DNA from: Novosphingobium sp.
Lineage (GTDB): Bacteria > Pseudomonadota > Alphaproteobacteria > Sphingomonadales > Sphingomonadaceae
Assembly (NCBI RefSeq): GCF_039595395.1
Contig: NZ_JBCNLP010000001.1
Coordinates: forward strand, 3,410,001 to 3,474,000
Length of the DNA: 64,000 nt
Reading direction: 5' to 3'
Below the pieces are notes generated by a model that did not search any database, was not told the origin of the DNA, and saw only the letters and a program-made list of their open reading frames with translations. Made by a program: the position numbers and the translations under genes. This document shows, in pieces, positions 49,084 through 57,302 of the stretch; within the stretch, counting starts at the first letter, position 1; each line of letters opens with the position of its first letter.

Positions 49084-49476
49084 GGGGTGAAAGTGGCCTC
49101 CGGCGGGCAAAGGGCCATTGCCCTTTGCAATCCCTTTCGTGTCGGCCTTGTGCTATGGGGTTCGGCGTCAGGTGTTGGGCGCAATGTAGCCATTTTGTCA
49201 GCCGCTTCGCGGAAGGGAAATGGCCACAATGGCTTGGAAGCCACACCTGCGCGGATAGAAGGCAGGCCCTCCGCCTTCTCTCTTGCGAGGCAGGCACGTC
49301 CGCGATAAATGCCGCCCCAACCCCCTGTGAGGGGATCAGGAGATGGATGTCGCCTTTTTAACCGCCTTTTGGCTGCGGACACGCCCTCTCGACGTCACCC
49401 GGAATGGTGAGGCCCAGGTGTTGGCCAGGCTGGCGAGCCCATTCGAGGACGGATTGCGGATTGTCACCGGGATCCG
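49084..49476. other. Gene-free stretch between the kinase and DAG-kinase genes
   Basis: This 393-base stretch has a short hairpin GCAAAGGG-CCATTG-CCCTTTGC near 49108, and runs of short open frames without ribosome-binding sites or recognisable products. No repeat-family element is seen. It is less GC-rich in part and may hold degenerate sequence. Confidence 0.4.
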
Positions 49477-50349
49477 ATGGATCAGGTCATGAGCACCCAT
49501 AAAACCGTCCAGCTTTTCTACAATCCGCAGGCCGGAAGCTACAGCGACGCGACCATCAACCGCCTCCAGCAGGCCTTTCGCGATACAGGCGCGCGCGTCC
49601 ATCTCACGCCAAGCGTCGATACGCCGCCCGTCATCGATCCTGCCGCAACCCATATCTGCATCGCCGGGGGCGATGGCACGGTGCGCCATGTCGCCGAAGC
49701 CGTGGTGCGCGCCAACCGGGAGCTTCCGGTCGCCATCTACCCGGCCGGAACGGTCAATCTTCTGGCACGGGAAGGCAAGCTTGGCCGGCGCCCCGCGCGT
49801 CTGGCGCAAGCGCTGGTCCATGGCACCACCCGTCGGCACAGCCCGGTCAAGGCGGGCGACAATCTGTTTTTCGCCTGCGCCAGCGTCGGGCCGGACAGTC
49901 TGGCGGTGGCCTCTGTCGCATCATCCGTGCTCAAGCAGCAGATCGGTCGCTTTGCCTATGTGGCCGCCGTTGCGCGCCTGTTGCACAAATGGCCAAGGCA
50001 CCGGATCTCGCTGCGCGCGAATGGCCGTTCATGGGATTGTGAAGCGGTCTATATTGCCAAGGGGCGATACTATGCCGGCCCGTGGAGCTTCGCGCCTCAG
50101 GCCAAGGGCGATGATGGCCAATTGCATGTTGTCGCGCTGCGGCAGGCTGGGCGCTGGGAATTCCTCCGCTTTTATTGGCGCCTGCTGGGGGGCGCCGATG
50201 TGGTTCGCGACAAGAACGTGATCGCTTTTTCCTGCACGCAGCTCTCGCTGCAATCGGACGGCCCGCTGCCCTTGCAGGCGGATGGCGATGTGGTCGCGTC
50301 CTGCCCCATCGATGTCTCGATTCACGAGACTCCGGTCCATATCTGCTGA
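49477..50349 (+). CDS. Diacylglycerol-kinase-fold lipid kinase
   Basis: The 290-residue protein has the DAGK catalytic fold: LFYNPQAGSYSD near the N-terminus, the nucleotide loop CIAGGDGTVRHVAEAV with GGDGT at 64-68, and IYPAGTVNLLAREG. The second domain (about 120-290) has GDNLFFACASVGPDSLAV and YAGPWSFAPQAKGDDGQLHVVAL. Members phosphorylate diacylglycerol, sphingosine-type or other lipids; the substrate is not readable, though sphingolipid is tempting in a sphingomonad. ATG 49489 (MSTHKTVQL) is an alternative start. Confidence 0.9.
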   Translation: MDQVMSTHKTVQLFYNPQAGSYSDATINRLQQAFRDTGARVHLTPSVDTPPVIDPAATHICIAGGDGTVRHVAEAVVRANRELPVAIYPAGTVNLLAREGKLGRRPARLAQALVHGTTRRHSPVKAGDNLFFACASVGPDSLAVASVASSVLKQQIGRFAYVAAVARLLHKWPRHRISLRANGRSWDCEAVYIAKGRYYAGPWSFAPQAKGDDGQLHVVALRQAGRWEFLRFYWRLLGGADVVRDKNVIAFSCTQLSLQSDGPLPLQADGDVVASCPIDVSIHETPVHIC

Positions 50350-50425
50350 AGCGCCGCGGACAGGATTCTTCTGCCCGACGAACACGCAACAAACGCTGAA
50401 AACCAGGCACCCACGCCGACAACTA

Positions 50426-50455
50426 ATGGGAGCGCGAGGGTATTAACTCTCGCAC
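50426..50455. repeat. Family-1 repeat, single end (copy H)
   Basis: Only one end is present: ATGGGAGCGCGAGGGTATTAACTCTCGC, 77 bases after the lipid kinase gene. No left end was found upstream, so it is a fragment. The rest of the gap up to 50639 is AT-richer and probably holds the carbonic anhydrase promoter; it repeats the phrases CGCAGCAACACTTC and TTACACA seen near 46410. Confidence 0.65.
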
Positions 50456-50638
50456 TTTCCCTTTAACTTCCTTTATTTTTCAAAATCATAACATCATTCC
50501 GCACCGCAGCAACACTTCCTTACACATCAGCGGATCGCGGGCAAAACACGCTGCCTAAATTCACCTCCAAGGCTCGGGTGGGAGTACCCCATTTCCCCTC
50601 TCATTCGGGCCGCCCCATATCTGACAAGAGGTGATAAA

Positions 50639-51334
50639 ATGAACGACCTCATCGGCCGCGTGTTCAGCTTCGAAAAGACCACTTTCCCCGCCAGTGGAGA
50701 GCTGTTCGCCAAACTCACCAGCGAAGGGCAGGAGCCCAAGGCGCTGATGATCTCCTGCGCGGACTCGCGCATCGTGCCCGAGCAGATCCTGCAGGCCCAG
50801 CCCGGCGATCTGTTCGTCTGCCGCAACGCGGGCAACATCGTGCCCCCCTATTCCACCATGAATGGCGGCGTGTCCTCCACGGTGGAATATGCCGTGGTGG
50901 CGCTGGGCGTGCGTGACATCATCGTCTGCGGCCACTCGGACTGCGGCGCGATGAAGGCGCTCTCCAACCCCGTCGGTCTGGAGGCGATGCCCAATGTCGC
51001 CGCCTGGCTGCGCCACGGCGCGGCGGCGGAGCATATCGTCAGCAACACCTCGCCGCATCTGCATGACAAGGCCCGCGTGCGCGCCGTCAGCCTTGAGAAC
51101 ATCATCGCCCAGATCGCCCATCTGCGTACCCATCCCTCGGTGGCCTCGGCCATCGCCAAGGGCGAGATGGCCCTCCATGGCTGGTTCGTGGACATCCATG
51201 CCGGTCAGGTCTTGGGTCTGGACGGCGACACCGGCCAGTTCGTCCCCCTGCGCGAGGATCAGCCGCTGCCGGTGGCTCTGCATGCCGCCCGCCGCATCGC
51301 GACCGACGCCCAATTGGCGGAAGCCGCTGAATGA
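50639..51334 (+). CDS. can: Beta-class carbonic anhydrase
   Basis: The enzyme interconverts CO2 and bicarbonate using zinc. The 231-residue protein has the zinc ligands Cys40 (with Asp42 and Arg44 in CADSR), His99 and Cys102 (CGHSDCGAMKAL), and GDLFVCRNAGNIVPPY. GAGGTG stands before the ATG. Its stop overlaps the start of a SulP-family transporter gene (ATGA at 51331-51334), so the two are coupled. Such pairs are thought to take up and balance bicarbonate. Confidence 0.97.
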   Translation: MNDLIGRVFSFEKTTFPASGELFAKLTSEGQEPKALMISCADSRIVPEQILQAQPGDLFVCRNAGNIVPPYSTMNGGVSSTVEYAVVALGVRDIIVCGHSDCGAMKALSNPVGLEAMPNVAAWLRHGAAAEHIVSNTSPHLHDKARVRAVSLENIIAQIAHLRTHPSVASAIAKGEMALHGWFVDIHAGQVLGLDGDTGQFVPLREDQPLPVALHAARRIATDAQLAEAAE

Positions 51335-52875
51335 GCGGGCCTTCCGCTCCCTCCGCATCAACGAAGCCCGGTACGAAAGTGCCGGGCCTTTCGGTGCGTG
51401 ACCTCACCGCATCCATCGTGGTGTTCCTGGTGGCCATGCCGCTGTGCATGGGCATCGCCATCGCCTCTGGCGTGCCGCCCGAAAAGGGCCTCGTCACCGG
51501 CATCATCGGCGGCATCGTCGTCGGCTTTCTGGCCGGTTCGCCGCTTCAGGTCAGCGGGCCTGCGGCCGGTCTGGCCGTCATCATCTTCGAATTCGTGCGC
51601 GATCATGGGCTTTCGGCGCTGGGGCCGATGCTGGTCATCGCCGGGCTGATCCAGTTCGTGGCCGGTGTGGCGCGTCTGGGCGGGCTGTTCCGCGCGGTCT
51701 CGCCTGCCGTGGTGCATGGCATGCTGGCGGGCATCGGCGCGCTGATCGTGGCGGGCCAGTTCCACATCCTCTTCGACGCCAAGCCGATGTCGAACGGCCT
51801 TGCCAACCTCTCGGCCATGCCGGGCCGCGTGCTGGGCCTGAACTTCGCCGACGCGCATTCCACCGAGATCGCGCTGGGCCTCGGCCTGCTGACCATCGGC
51901 GTGATGCTGGCCTGGGAGAAATTCCGCCCCGCCTCGCTGAAGCTGGTGCCCGGCGCGCTGCTGGGCGTGGTTGCCGCCACGGCGGTCGCCGCCTCGCTGG
52001 GTCTGCAGGTCGCGCGCATCAGCGTTCCGGAATCGATCTCGGCGGCCTTTGCCATGCCCGGCACGGACTTCTTCGGTCCGATCCTGGCCAACCCCGCGAT
52101 CGCCACCGCCGCCATCGCCATCGCCTTCATCGCCAGCGCCGAAACGCTGCTGTCGGCGGCTGCGGTGGACCGCATGCATGACGGCGTGCGCACCGATTAC
52201 AACAAGGAGCTGCGCGCACAAGGCGTGGGCAACCTCCTCTGCGGTCTGGTCGGCGCCCTGCCGATGACCGGCGTGATCGTGCGTTCCTCCGCCAACGTGC
52301 AGGCCGGAGCGCAGACCCGCGCCTCGGCGATCCTCCACGGCGTGTGGATTCTCGCCCTTGTCGCGCTGCTCCCCTGGGTGCTGCGCGAGGTGCCCATGGC
52401 AGCGCTGGGCGGCATCCTCGTGGTCACCGGCTGGCGCCTGATCAGCCTCAAGCATGTGCGCCACCTCTTCGAGAACTACGGCCCCATCCCCGCTGGCATC
52501 TGGGCCGCCACCTTCGCGCTGGTGGTCACCACCGACCTGCTGACCGGCGTGCTGGTGGGCCTTGGCCTCTCGTTGATCGAGGTGGTGCCGCATATCTCGC
52601 GCCTCAAGCTGGGCATCGAGCAAGGCGCGCACGGTGAGGCCCGCCTCGTCCGCCTCTCGGGCGCGGCCACCTTCCTCACCCTGCCGCGCCTGACCCGCGC
52701 GCTGGAAGAGGTGCCCGCCGACAAGCCCGTCCACCTCGACCTCGATTCCCTCGCCGGGCTCGACCACACCAGCGCCGAAATGCTCGGCGAATGGCTGGGC
52801 CGCCGCCGCCGCGCGGGGCTGGCCGCATCGGTCAGCGGGCGTGAGGAGATGGTGCGGACCTTCGCCCATGCATAA
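51331..52875 (+). CDS. SulP-family anion (probably bicarbonate) transporter
   Basis: The 514-residue protein has about twelve membrane segments with the SulP signatures MPLCMGIAIASGVPPEKGLVTGIIGG, GPAAGLAVII (TM3) and a late ELRAQGVGNLLCGLVGALPMTGVIVRSSANV block. A C-terminal STAS-like domain (about 425-514) follows with DLDSLAGLDHTSAEMLGEW. Substrates of the family include sulfate, bicarbonate and dicarboxylates. Translational coupling to carbonic anhydrase favours bicarbonate. A terminator follows. Confidence 0.92.
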   Translation: MSGPSAPSASTKPGTKVPGLSVRDLTASIVVFLVAMPLCMGIAIASGVPPEKGLVTGIIGGIVVGFLAGSPLQVSGPAAGLAVIIFEFVRDHGLSALGPMLVIAGLIQFVAGVARLGGLFRAVSPAVVHGMLAGIGALIVAGQFHILFDAKPMSNGLANLSAMPGRVLGLNFADAHSTEIALGLGLLTIGVMLAWEKFRPASLKLVPGALLGVVAATAVAASLGLQVARISVPESISAAFAMPGTDFFGPILANPAIATAAIAIAFIASAETLLSAAAVDRMHDGVRTDYNKELRAQGVGNLLCGLVGALPMTGVIVRSSANVQAGAQTRASAILHGVWILALVALLPWVLREVPMAALGGILVVTGWRLISLKHVRHLFENYGPIPAGIWAATFALVVTTDLLTGVLVGLGLSLIEVVPHISRLKLGIEQGAHGEARLVRLSGAATFLTLPRLTRALEEVPADKPVHLDLDSLAGLDHTSAEMLGEWLGRRRRAGLAASVSGREEMVRTFAHA

Positions 52876-52932
52876 ATTCCAGAGCTGAACCCGGCACGGT
52901 CTGCGACCTGCGTCCAGACCGTCTCGCAACTC

Positions 52933-52968
52933 GAGGCCGTCCCCTTCCAGTCGGGGGCGGCCTTTTTT
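52933..52968 (+). terminator. Terminator after the carbonic anhydrase-SulP operon
   Basis: GAGGCCGTCCCC-TTCCAGTC-GGGGGCGGCC is followed by TTTTTT, 57 bases beyond the SulP stop codon. Confidence 0.93.
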
Positions 52969-52986
52969 GATTCAGGAAGGGAATAA

Positions 52987-53183
52987 GCAGGGGGTGTTAC
53001 ACCCCCTGCACCCCCGGAACGTCTTCCGACGCATGGGCAGCGCAGGTGGAAACCATGCGCCAACGTCCCACCGCCGGAGGCAATTATTCCCTGCGGGACA
53101 GAGAGGTTGGGCGCTTCGCCGCAACCCCGCACAAGATATCGTCGGGAGACGTAACGGGGGTGCAGGGGGCGATGGCCCCCTGC
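52987..53183. repeat. Diverged family-1 repeat with GCAGGGGG ends (copy I)
   Basis: The ends are GCAGGGGGTGTTACACCCCCTGC and GCAGGGGGCGATGGCCCCCTGC, i.e. CAGG where the main family has GAGG, but with the same hairpin design. Inside are GTCTTCCGACG, CAGGTGGA and GTCGGGAGACGT, shared with the main family. It lies between the SulP gene and the convergent glutaminase gene. Confidence 0.75.
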
Positions 53184-53185
53184 TT

Positions 53186-54127
53186 TCATCCCTTGAAACC
53201 CCCTTCAAAAACCGACCACCCGGCCCCCGCAGCCAACCGCTCAAGCGCAATCGACCCCAGCAAAGAGTTCCCCTGAGCATTCAACCCCGGCGCCCACACA
53301 GCGATCGAGGCCACCCCCGGCGCCACCACCAGAATCCCGCCGCCAACGCCGGACTTCCCCGGCAGGCCGACGCGGAACGCGAACTCGCCCGAATTGTCGT
53401 AATGCCCGCAGGTCATCATCAGCGCATTGATGCGCCGCGTGCGATGCGCCGACAGCACCTGCCGCCCGGTTTCCGGATTGCGCCCGCCCAGCATCAGATA
53501 GCGCCCGGCCAGCGCCAGTTGGCGGCAACTCATCGCGATGGAGCAGCAGTGCGAATAGACCCCCAGCACGCGGTCGACATCATTGTGCAGATTGCCGAAG
53601 GCCTTGGTGTAATTGGCCAGCGCCTGATTGCGAAAGCCCGTCTCCAGCTCGGCGCGGGCGATATGCTCGTCGATGGCGATGGTGTCGTCACCGGCCAGAT
53701 CGCGCACCAGCCGCATGACCTGCCCGATCGCCTCGCGCGGTTCGTGGCGGGCCAGGATCATGTCGGAGACGACGATGGCTCCGGCGTTGATGAAGGGGTT
53801 GCGGGGCACGCCTTTCTCATTCTCCAACTGGACGATCGAGTTGAAGGCGCTGCCCGAGGGTTCACGCCCCACCCGGCGCCAGAGCTGGTCGCCCGCCGTG
53901 CCCAGCGCCAGAGTCAGGGTGAAGACCTTGGAGATGCTCTGGATCGAAAAGGGCTCCTCGGCGTCGCCGCCGGTCAAGATTTGCCCCTCGGCGGTCACCA
54001 CCGCCAATCCGAACTTCTCCGGAGAAATACGGGCGAGCGGCGGAATATAATCGGCCACCTTCCCCTTGTCCTCCATGGCCCGCATGTCGGAGACGATGGC
54101 ATCGATCAGCGGCTGAAGAACGGTCAT
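53186..54127 (-). CDS. glsA: Glutaminase
   Basis: The enzyme hydrolyses glutamine to glutamate and ammonia. The 313-residue protein has the beta-lactamase-like fold with the catalytic Ser64-x-x-Lys67 in FSIQSISKVFTL. Other blocks are the substrate residues in GREPSGSAFNSIVQLE, NPFINAGAI, CSIAMSCRQLALAGRYLMLGG and GLPGKSGVGGGILVV. The start MTVLQPLIDAIVSDM at 54127 fits the family; a longer reading to 54211 would add 28 residues without support. Repeat copy I abuts its 3' end. Confidence 0.96.
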   Translation of the reverse strand: MTVLQPLIDAIVSDMRAMEDKGKVADYIPPLARISPEKFGLAVVTAEGQILTGGDAEEPFSIQSISKVFTLTLALGTAGDQLWRRVGREPSGSAFNSIVQLENEKGVPRNPFINAGAIVVSDMILARHEPREAIGQVMRLVRDLAGDDTIAIDEHIARAELETGFRNQALANYTKAFGNLHNDVDRVLGVYSHCCSIAMSCRQLALAGRYLMLGGRNPETGRQVLSAHRTRRINALMMTCGHYDNSGEFAFRVGLPGKSGVGGGILVVAPGVASIAVWAPGLNAQGNSLLGSIALERLAAGAGWSVFEGGFKG

Positions 54128-54326
54128 AACTGGCACTTTCCGGGGTTTTCCGGCTGTGGTGTGCCGCCTGTAACCGCGCGGATCAAGAGAGCTTTCCGTC
54201 CATTTCTTCAAGATGTTGTTCGTCGCATTCGGGCAACATACTTTCCCAATTGTTAACCTTCCTGCGGGCAGGGTTCCCTACCGGGCCAACCGTAATTCGC
54301 GGTGATTCGCCCCCTCGGGAAGCGTA

Positions 54327-57128
54327 ATGTCGTCTGTCTATTTCTGCCTTGTCGACCAGCATGAGCCCTGGCTGGTCCTTCTTGCGGCCACGATCTGCCT
54401 GTTGACCGCGATCAGCGGCATGATGCTGCTGCGCCATGCAAGACAGCAGGGCAGCAACGGCTGGGCGATTGCGGCGGGGGCCTCGACCGGCTTTGGCGTG
54501 TGGGCCACGCATTTCGTCGCCATGCTGGGTTATACGCCCGGCTTGCAGATGGCCTATCTGCCGGGGCTGACGCTGGCCTCGCTGCTGGTGGCGGTGCTGG
54601 GCGTGACGGCGGGCATGGCGATCGCCCGTTCTCGCCGCCGCCCGCTGGGCCATGCGGCGGCGTGCGTGGTCATCGGCGGCAGCATTGCCGCGATGCATTA
54701 CATCGGCACCGCCGCGCTGGATCTGCCCGCGCGGATGGTCTGGAACCCCGTGATGGTGGCGGTGTCGGTGCTGCTGGCGGTGCTGCCGCTCTATCCCGCG
54801 CTGCGTCTGGCGCTCGGCCGCCGCAAGCTGTGGCCCGCCTTCCTGCTGCTCAGCCTGTCGGTGGACAGCCTGCATTTCACCGGCATGGCCGCCTTCACGC
54901 TGATCCCGCAGCGCATCGCGCAGACTGCCGGGCTGACGCTCAAGCCCGAGGCGATCGCCGCCATGGTCGGCTTTGCCACCTGGCTGATGCTGCTGGCGGG
55001 CATGGTCGCGCTGATGCTCAGCCGCCGCGCGCGTGCCGCGATCCACAACGATGCGCGCGCGCTCTCGATTCTGGTCGGCGGCATTTCGGATTGCGCGCTC
55101 TACATGCTGACCAATGAGGGGCGCATCGCCTATTGGAACCCCGGCGCGCAGCGGCTGAAGGGCTACAGCGGCGCCGAGGCGATCGGCATGCCCCTCTCCC
55201 GCTTCTACACGCCCGAGGACCGCGCGGCGGGCCTGCCCGAACGCGCGCTGGCCATCGCCGCGCGGCAGGGCAAATATGTCACCGAGGGCTGGCGCTGCCG
55301 CAAGGATGGCAGCCGCTTCTGGGCCCATGTCACCATCGAGCATATCGTCGACAAGGATGGTGTGACACCGCTGGGCTTCGCCAAGATCACCCGCGACATG
55401 ACCCGCCTGAAGGAAGAGCAGGACGGGCTGGCGGCGATCCGCGCCCAGCTCAACACCGCGCTCGACAACATGCATCAGGGTCTGGCGCTGTTCGACCGCA
55501 AGCACCGGCTGGTGCTGGCCAATTCGCGGCTCTGCGCCATGTGGGGCATCGCGCCGGGCATGCTGCTGCCGGGCAGCGACTGCGGCCTGGTGATCGGGCA
55601 GATGATGGAAGGGCAGAACGTCACCGACCGCGTCGCCATCCGCGCCCTGCTGGAGCAGGCGCTGCACACCGCCGACGGCCAGCGTGTGCTGGTGGAGTGC
55701 CATGAGGATTTCCACGTCGGCATCACCAGCCGCGCGCTGGAGGATGGCGGCCATGTCGCCACCTTCGAGGATGTGACCGAGCGCCGCCGCAACGAGGCGC
55801 GCATGGCCCATCTGGCCGCGCATGATCCGCTGACGGGCTTGGCCAACCGTGCCCATTTCAACGAATGGTGCGCGCGCGAGATGCTGCTGGCCACCCGCCA
55901 CAACCAGCGTTTCGCGGTGGTCGCGCTCGATCTCGACCGCTTCAAGGAAATCAACGACCGGCTCGGCCATGCCGCCGGCGACCGCGCTCTGGCCGAGGTG
56001 GGCCGCCGTCTGGCCGGGGCCTGCCGCGAGGGCGAGATGGTGGCGCGGCTGGGTGGCGACGAGTTCGCCGCCGCCCGCCTCTACACCAGCCAGAGCGAGC
56101 TGGCCGATTTCGTCGAGCGCCTGTCCGCCTGTTTCCGCCGCGGCGCCGACACCGGAGACATGCCGATGCGCGCCAGCTTCGGCGTCGCCATCTTCCCGCA
56201 GGACGGGCACAACCGCGAGGCGCTGCTCAACAATGCCGATCTGGCGATGAACCGCGCCAAATCGACGCGCGGCGAGCCGATCTGCTATTACGAGCAGGGC
56301 ATGGACGAGCATGCCCGCACCCGCCGCCGCATCGCGGGCGACCTGCACAATGCGCTGGCGCATGAGGAACTGTGCCTGTTCTACCAGCCCCAGCATTCGG
56401 TGCGTACCGGCGCGCTGACCGGCTATGAGGCGCTGGTGCGCTGGCGCCATCCGCTGCGCGGCATGATCGCCCCGCTCGATTTCATTCCCGTGGCCGAGGA
56501 AACCGGCGCCATCTTCGCCATCGGCGAATGGGTGCTGCGCCGCGCCGCGCGCGATGCCGCGCTGTGGGCGGGCAACATCAAGGTGGCGGTCAATGTCTCG
56601 CCGGTGCAGTTGCAGCAGCCCGATCTGGCGCAGCGCATCGCCCAGATCCTGATCGACACCGGCCTGCCCGCCAGCCGCCTCGAGCTGGAGATCACCGAAA
56701 GCGCGATCTTCGCCGACAAGAGCCGCGCCTTGCATGTGCTGCGCCAGATCAAGGCGCTGGGCATCGCGATTGCCATGGACGATTTCGGCACGGGCTATTC
56801 CTCGCTCGACACGCTGCATTCCTTCCCCTTCGACAAGATCAAGATCGACAAGAGCTTCCTCAAAAGCGCCGCCACCAGCCCGCAATCCGCCGCGATCATG
56901 CGCACCGTGCTGGCACTGGGCCGCAGCCTGGAGATCCCCGTGCTGGCCGAGGGCGTGGAAACCGAGGACCAGCTCGACCTGCTGCGCCGCGAAGGCTGCG
57001 ACGAGGGCCAGGGCTATCTCTTCGGCTATCCCCAGCCGCTGGGCGGGGCTGTGCGCAGCCCGCCGCCGGTGGCCGCCAACAGCACCGAAGCGCCCGGCGG
57101 CGCGGCGCAGGCGGGCGTGGCGGCCTGA
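54327..57128 (+). CDS. MHYT-PAS-GGDEF-EAL cyclic-di-GMP enzyme
   Basis: This 933-residue membrane protein can both make and degrade c-di-GMP. Residues 1-235 form an MHYT sensor of seven membrane helices with the repeated motifs ATHFVAM, AMHYIG and LHFTGM, proposed in the literature to sense O2, CO or NO through copper. A PAS domain (about 245-360; ALYMLTNEGRIAYWNPGAQRL), a second PAS-like segment (about 370-490), GGDEF (GGDEF at 576-580) and EAL (EAL at 701-703; DDFGTGYSSLDTLHSFPFDKIKID) follow. Both catalytic motifs are intact. Confidence 0.95.
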   Translation: MSSVYFCLVDQHEPWLVLLAATICLLTAISGMMLLRHARQQGSNGWAIAAGASTGFGVWATHFVAMLGYTPGLQMAYLPGLTLASLLVAVLGVTAGMAIARSRRRPLGHAAACVVIGGSIAAMHYIGTAALDLPARMVWNPVMVAVSVLLAVLPLYPALRLALGRRKLWPAFLLLSLSVDSLHFTGMAAFTLIPQRIAQTAGLTLKPEAIAAMVGFATWLMLLAGMVALMLSRRARAAIHNDARALSILVGGISDCALYMLTNEGRIAYWNPGAQRLKGYSGAEAIGMPLSRFYTPEDRAAGLPERALAIAARQGKYVTEGWRCRKDGSRFWAHVTIEHIVDKDGVTPLGFAKITRDMTRLKEEQDGLAAIRAQLNTALDNMHQGLALFDRKHRLVLANSRLCAMWGIAPGMLLPGSDCGLVIGQMMEGQNVTDRVAIRALLEQALHTADGQRVLVECHEDFHVGITSRALEDGGHVATFEDVTERRRNEARMAHLAAHDPLTGLANRAHFNEWCAREMLLATRHNQRFAVVALDLDRFKEINDRLGHAAGDRALAEVGRRLAGACREGEMVARLGGDEFAAARLYTSQSELADFVERLSACFRRGADTGDMPMRASFGVAIFPQDGHNREALLNNADLAMNRAKSTRGEPICYYEQGMDEHARTRRRIAGDLHNALAHEELCLFYQPQHSVRTGALTGYEALVRWRHPLRGMIAPLDFIPVAEETGAIFAIGEWVLRRAARDAALWAGNIKVAVNVSPVQLQQPDLAQRIAQILIDTGLPASRLELEITESAIFADKSRALHVLRQIKALGIAIAMDDFGTGYSSLDTLHSFPFDKIKIDKSFLKSAATSPQSAAIMRTVLALGRSLEIPVLAEGVETEDQLDLLRREGCDEGQGYLFGYPQPLGGAVRSPPPVAANSTEAPGGAAQAGVAA

Positions 57129-57302
57129 TTGCGCTAACGCAGACCTATTCCTTCCGGGAAAAGGCTGATTTTGACAGAAAGACTCTGGCCATCCTCCGGC
57201 AAACCGGCGATGGCATCGGCTTAACCGACCATGGACAAGACCATGGCGGCAGCATGATCCCCGGACGGCCCCGTGCCGACCGGGCAGAGAGGAGTGAAAT
57301 CT

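Noticed and set aside
54183..56885. Minus-strand open frame of 900 codons opposite the MHYT-GGDEF-EAL gene
   Set aside because: The plus strand carries all catalytic motifs; the minus product is a His/Gln/Arg-rich shadow.
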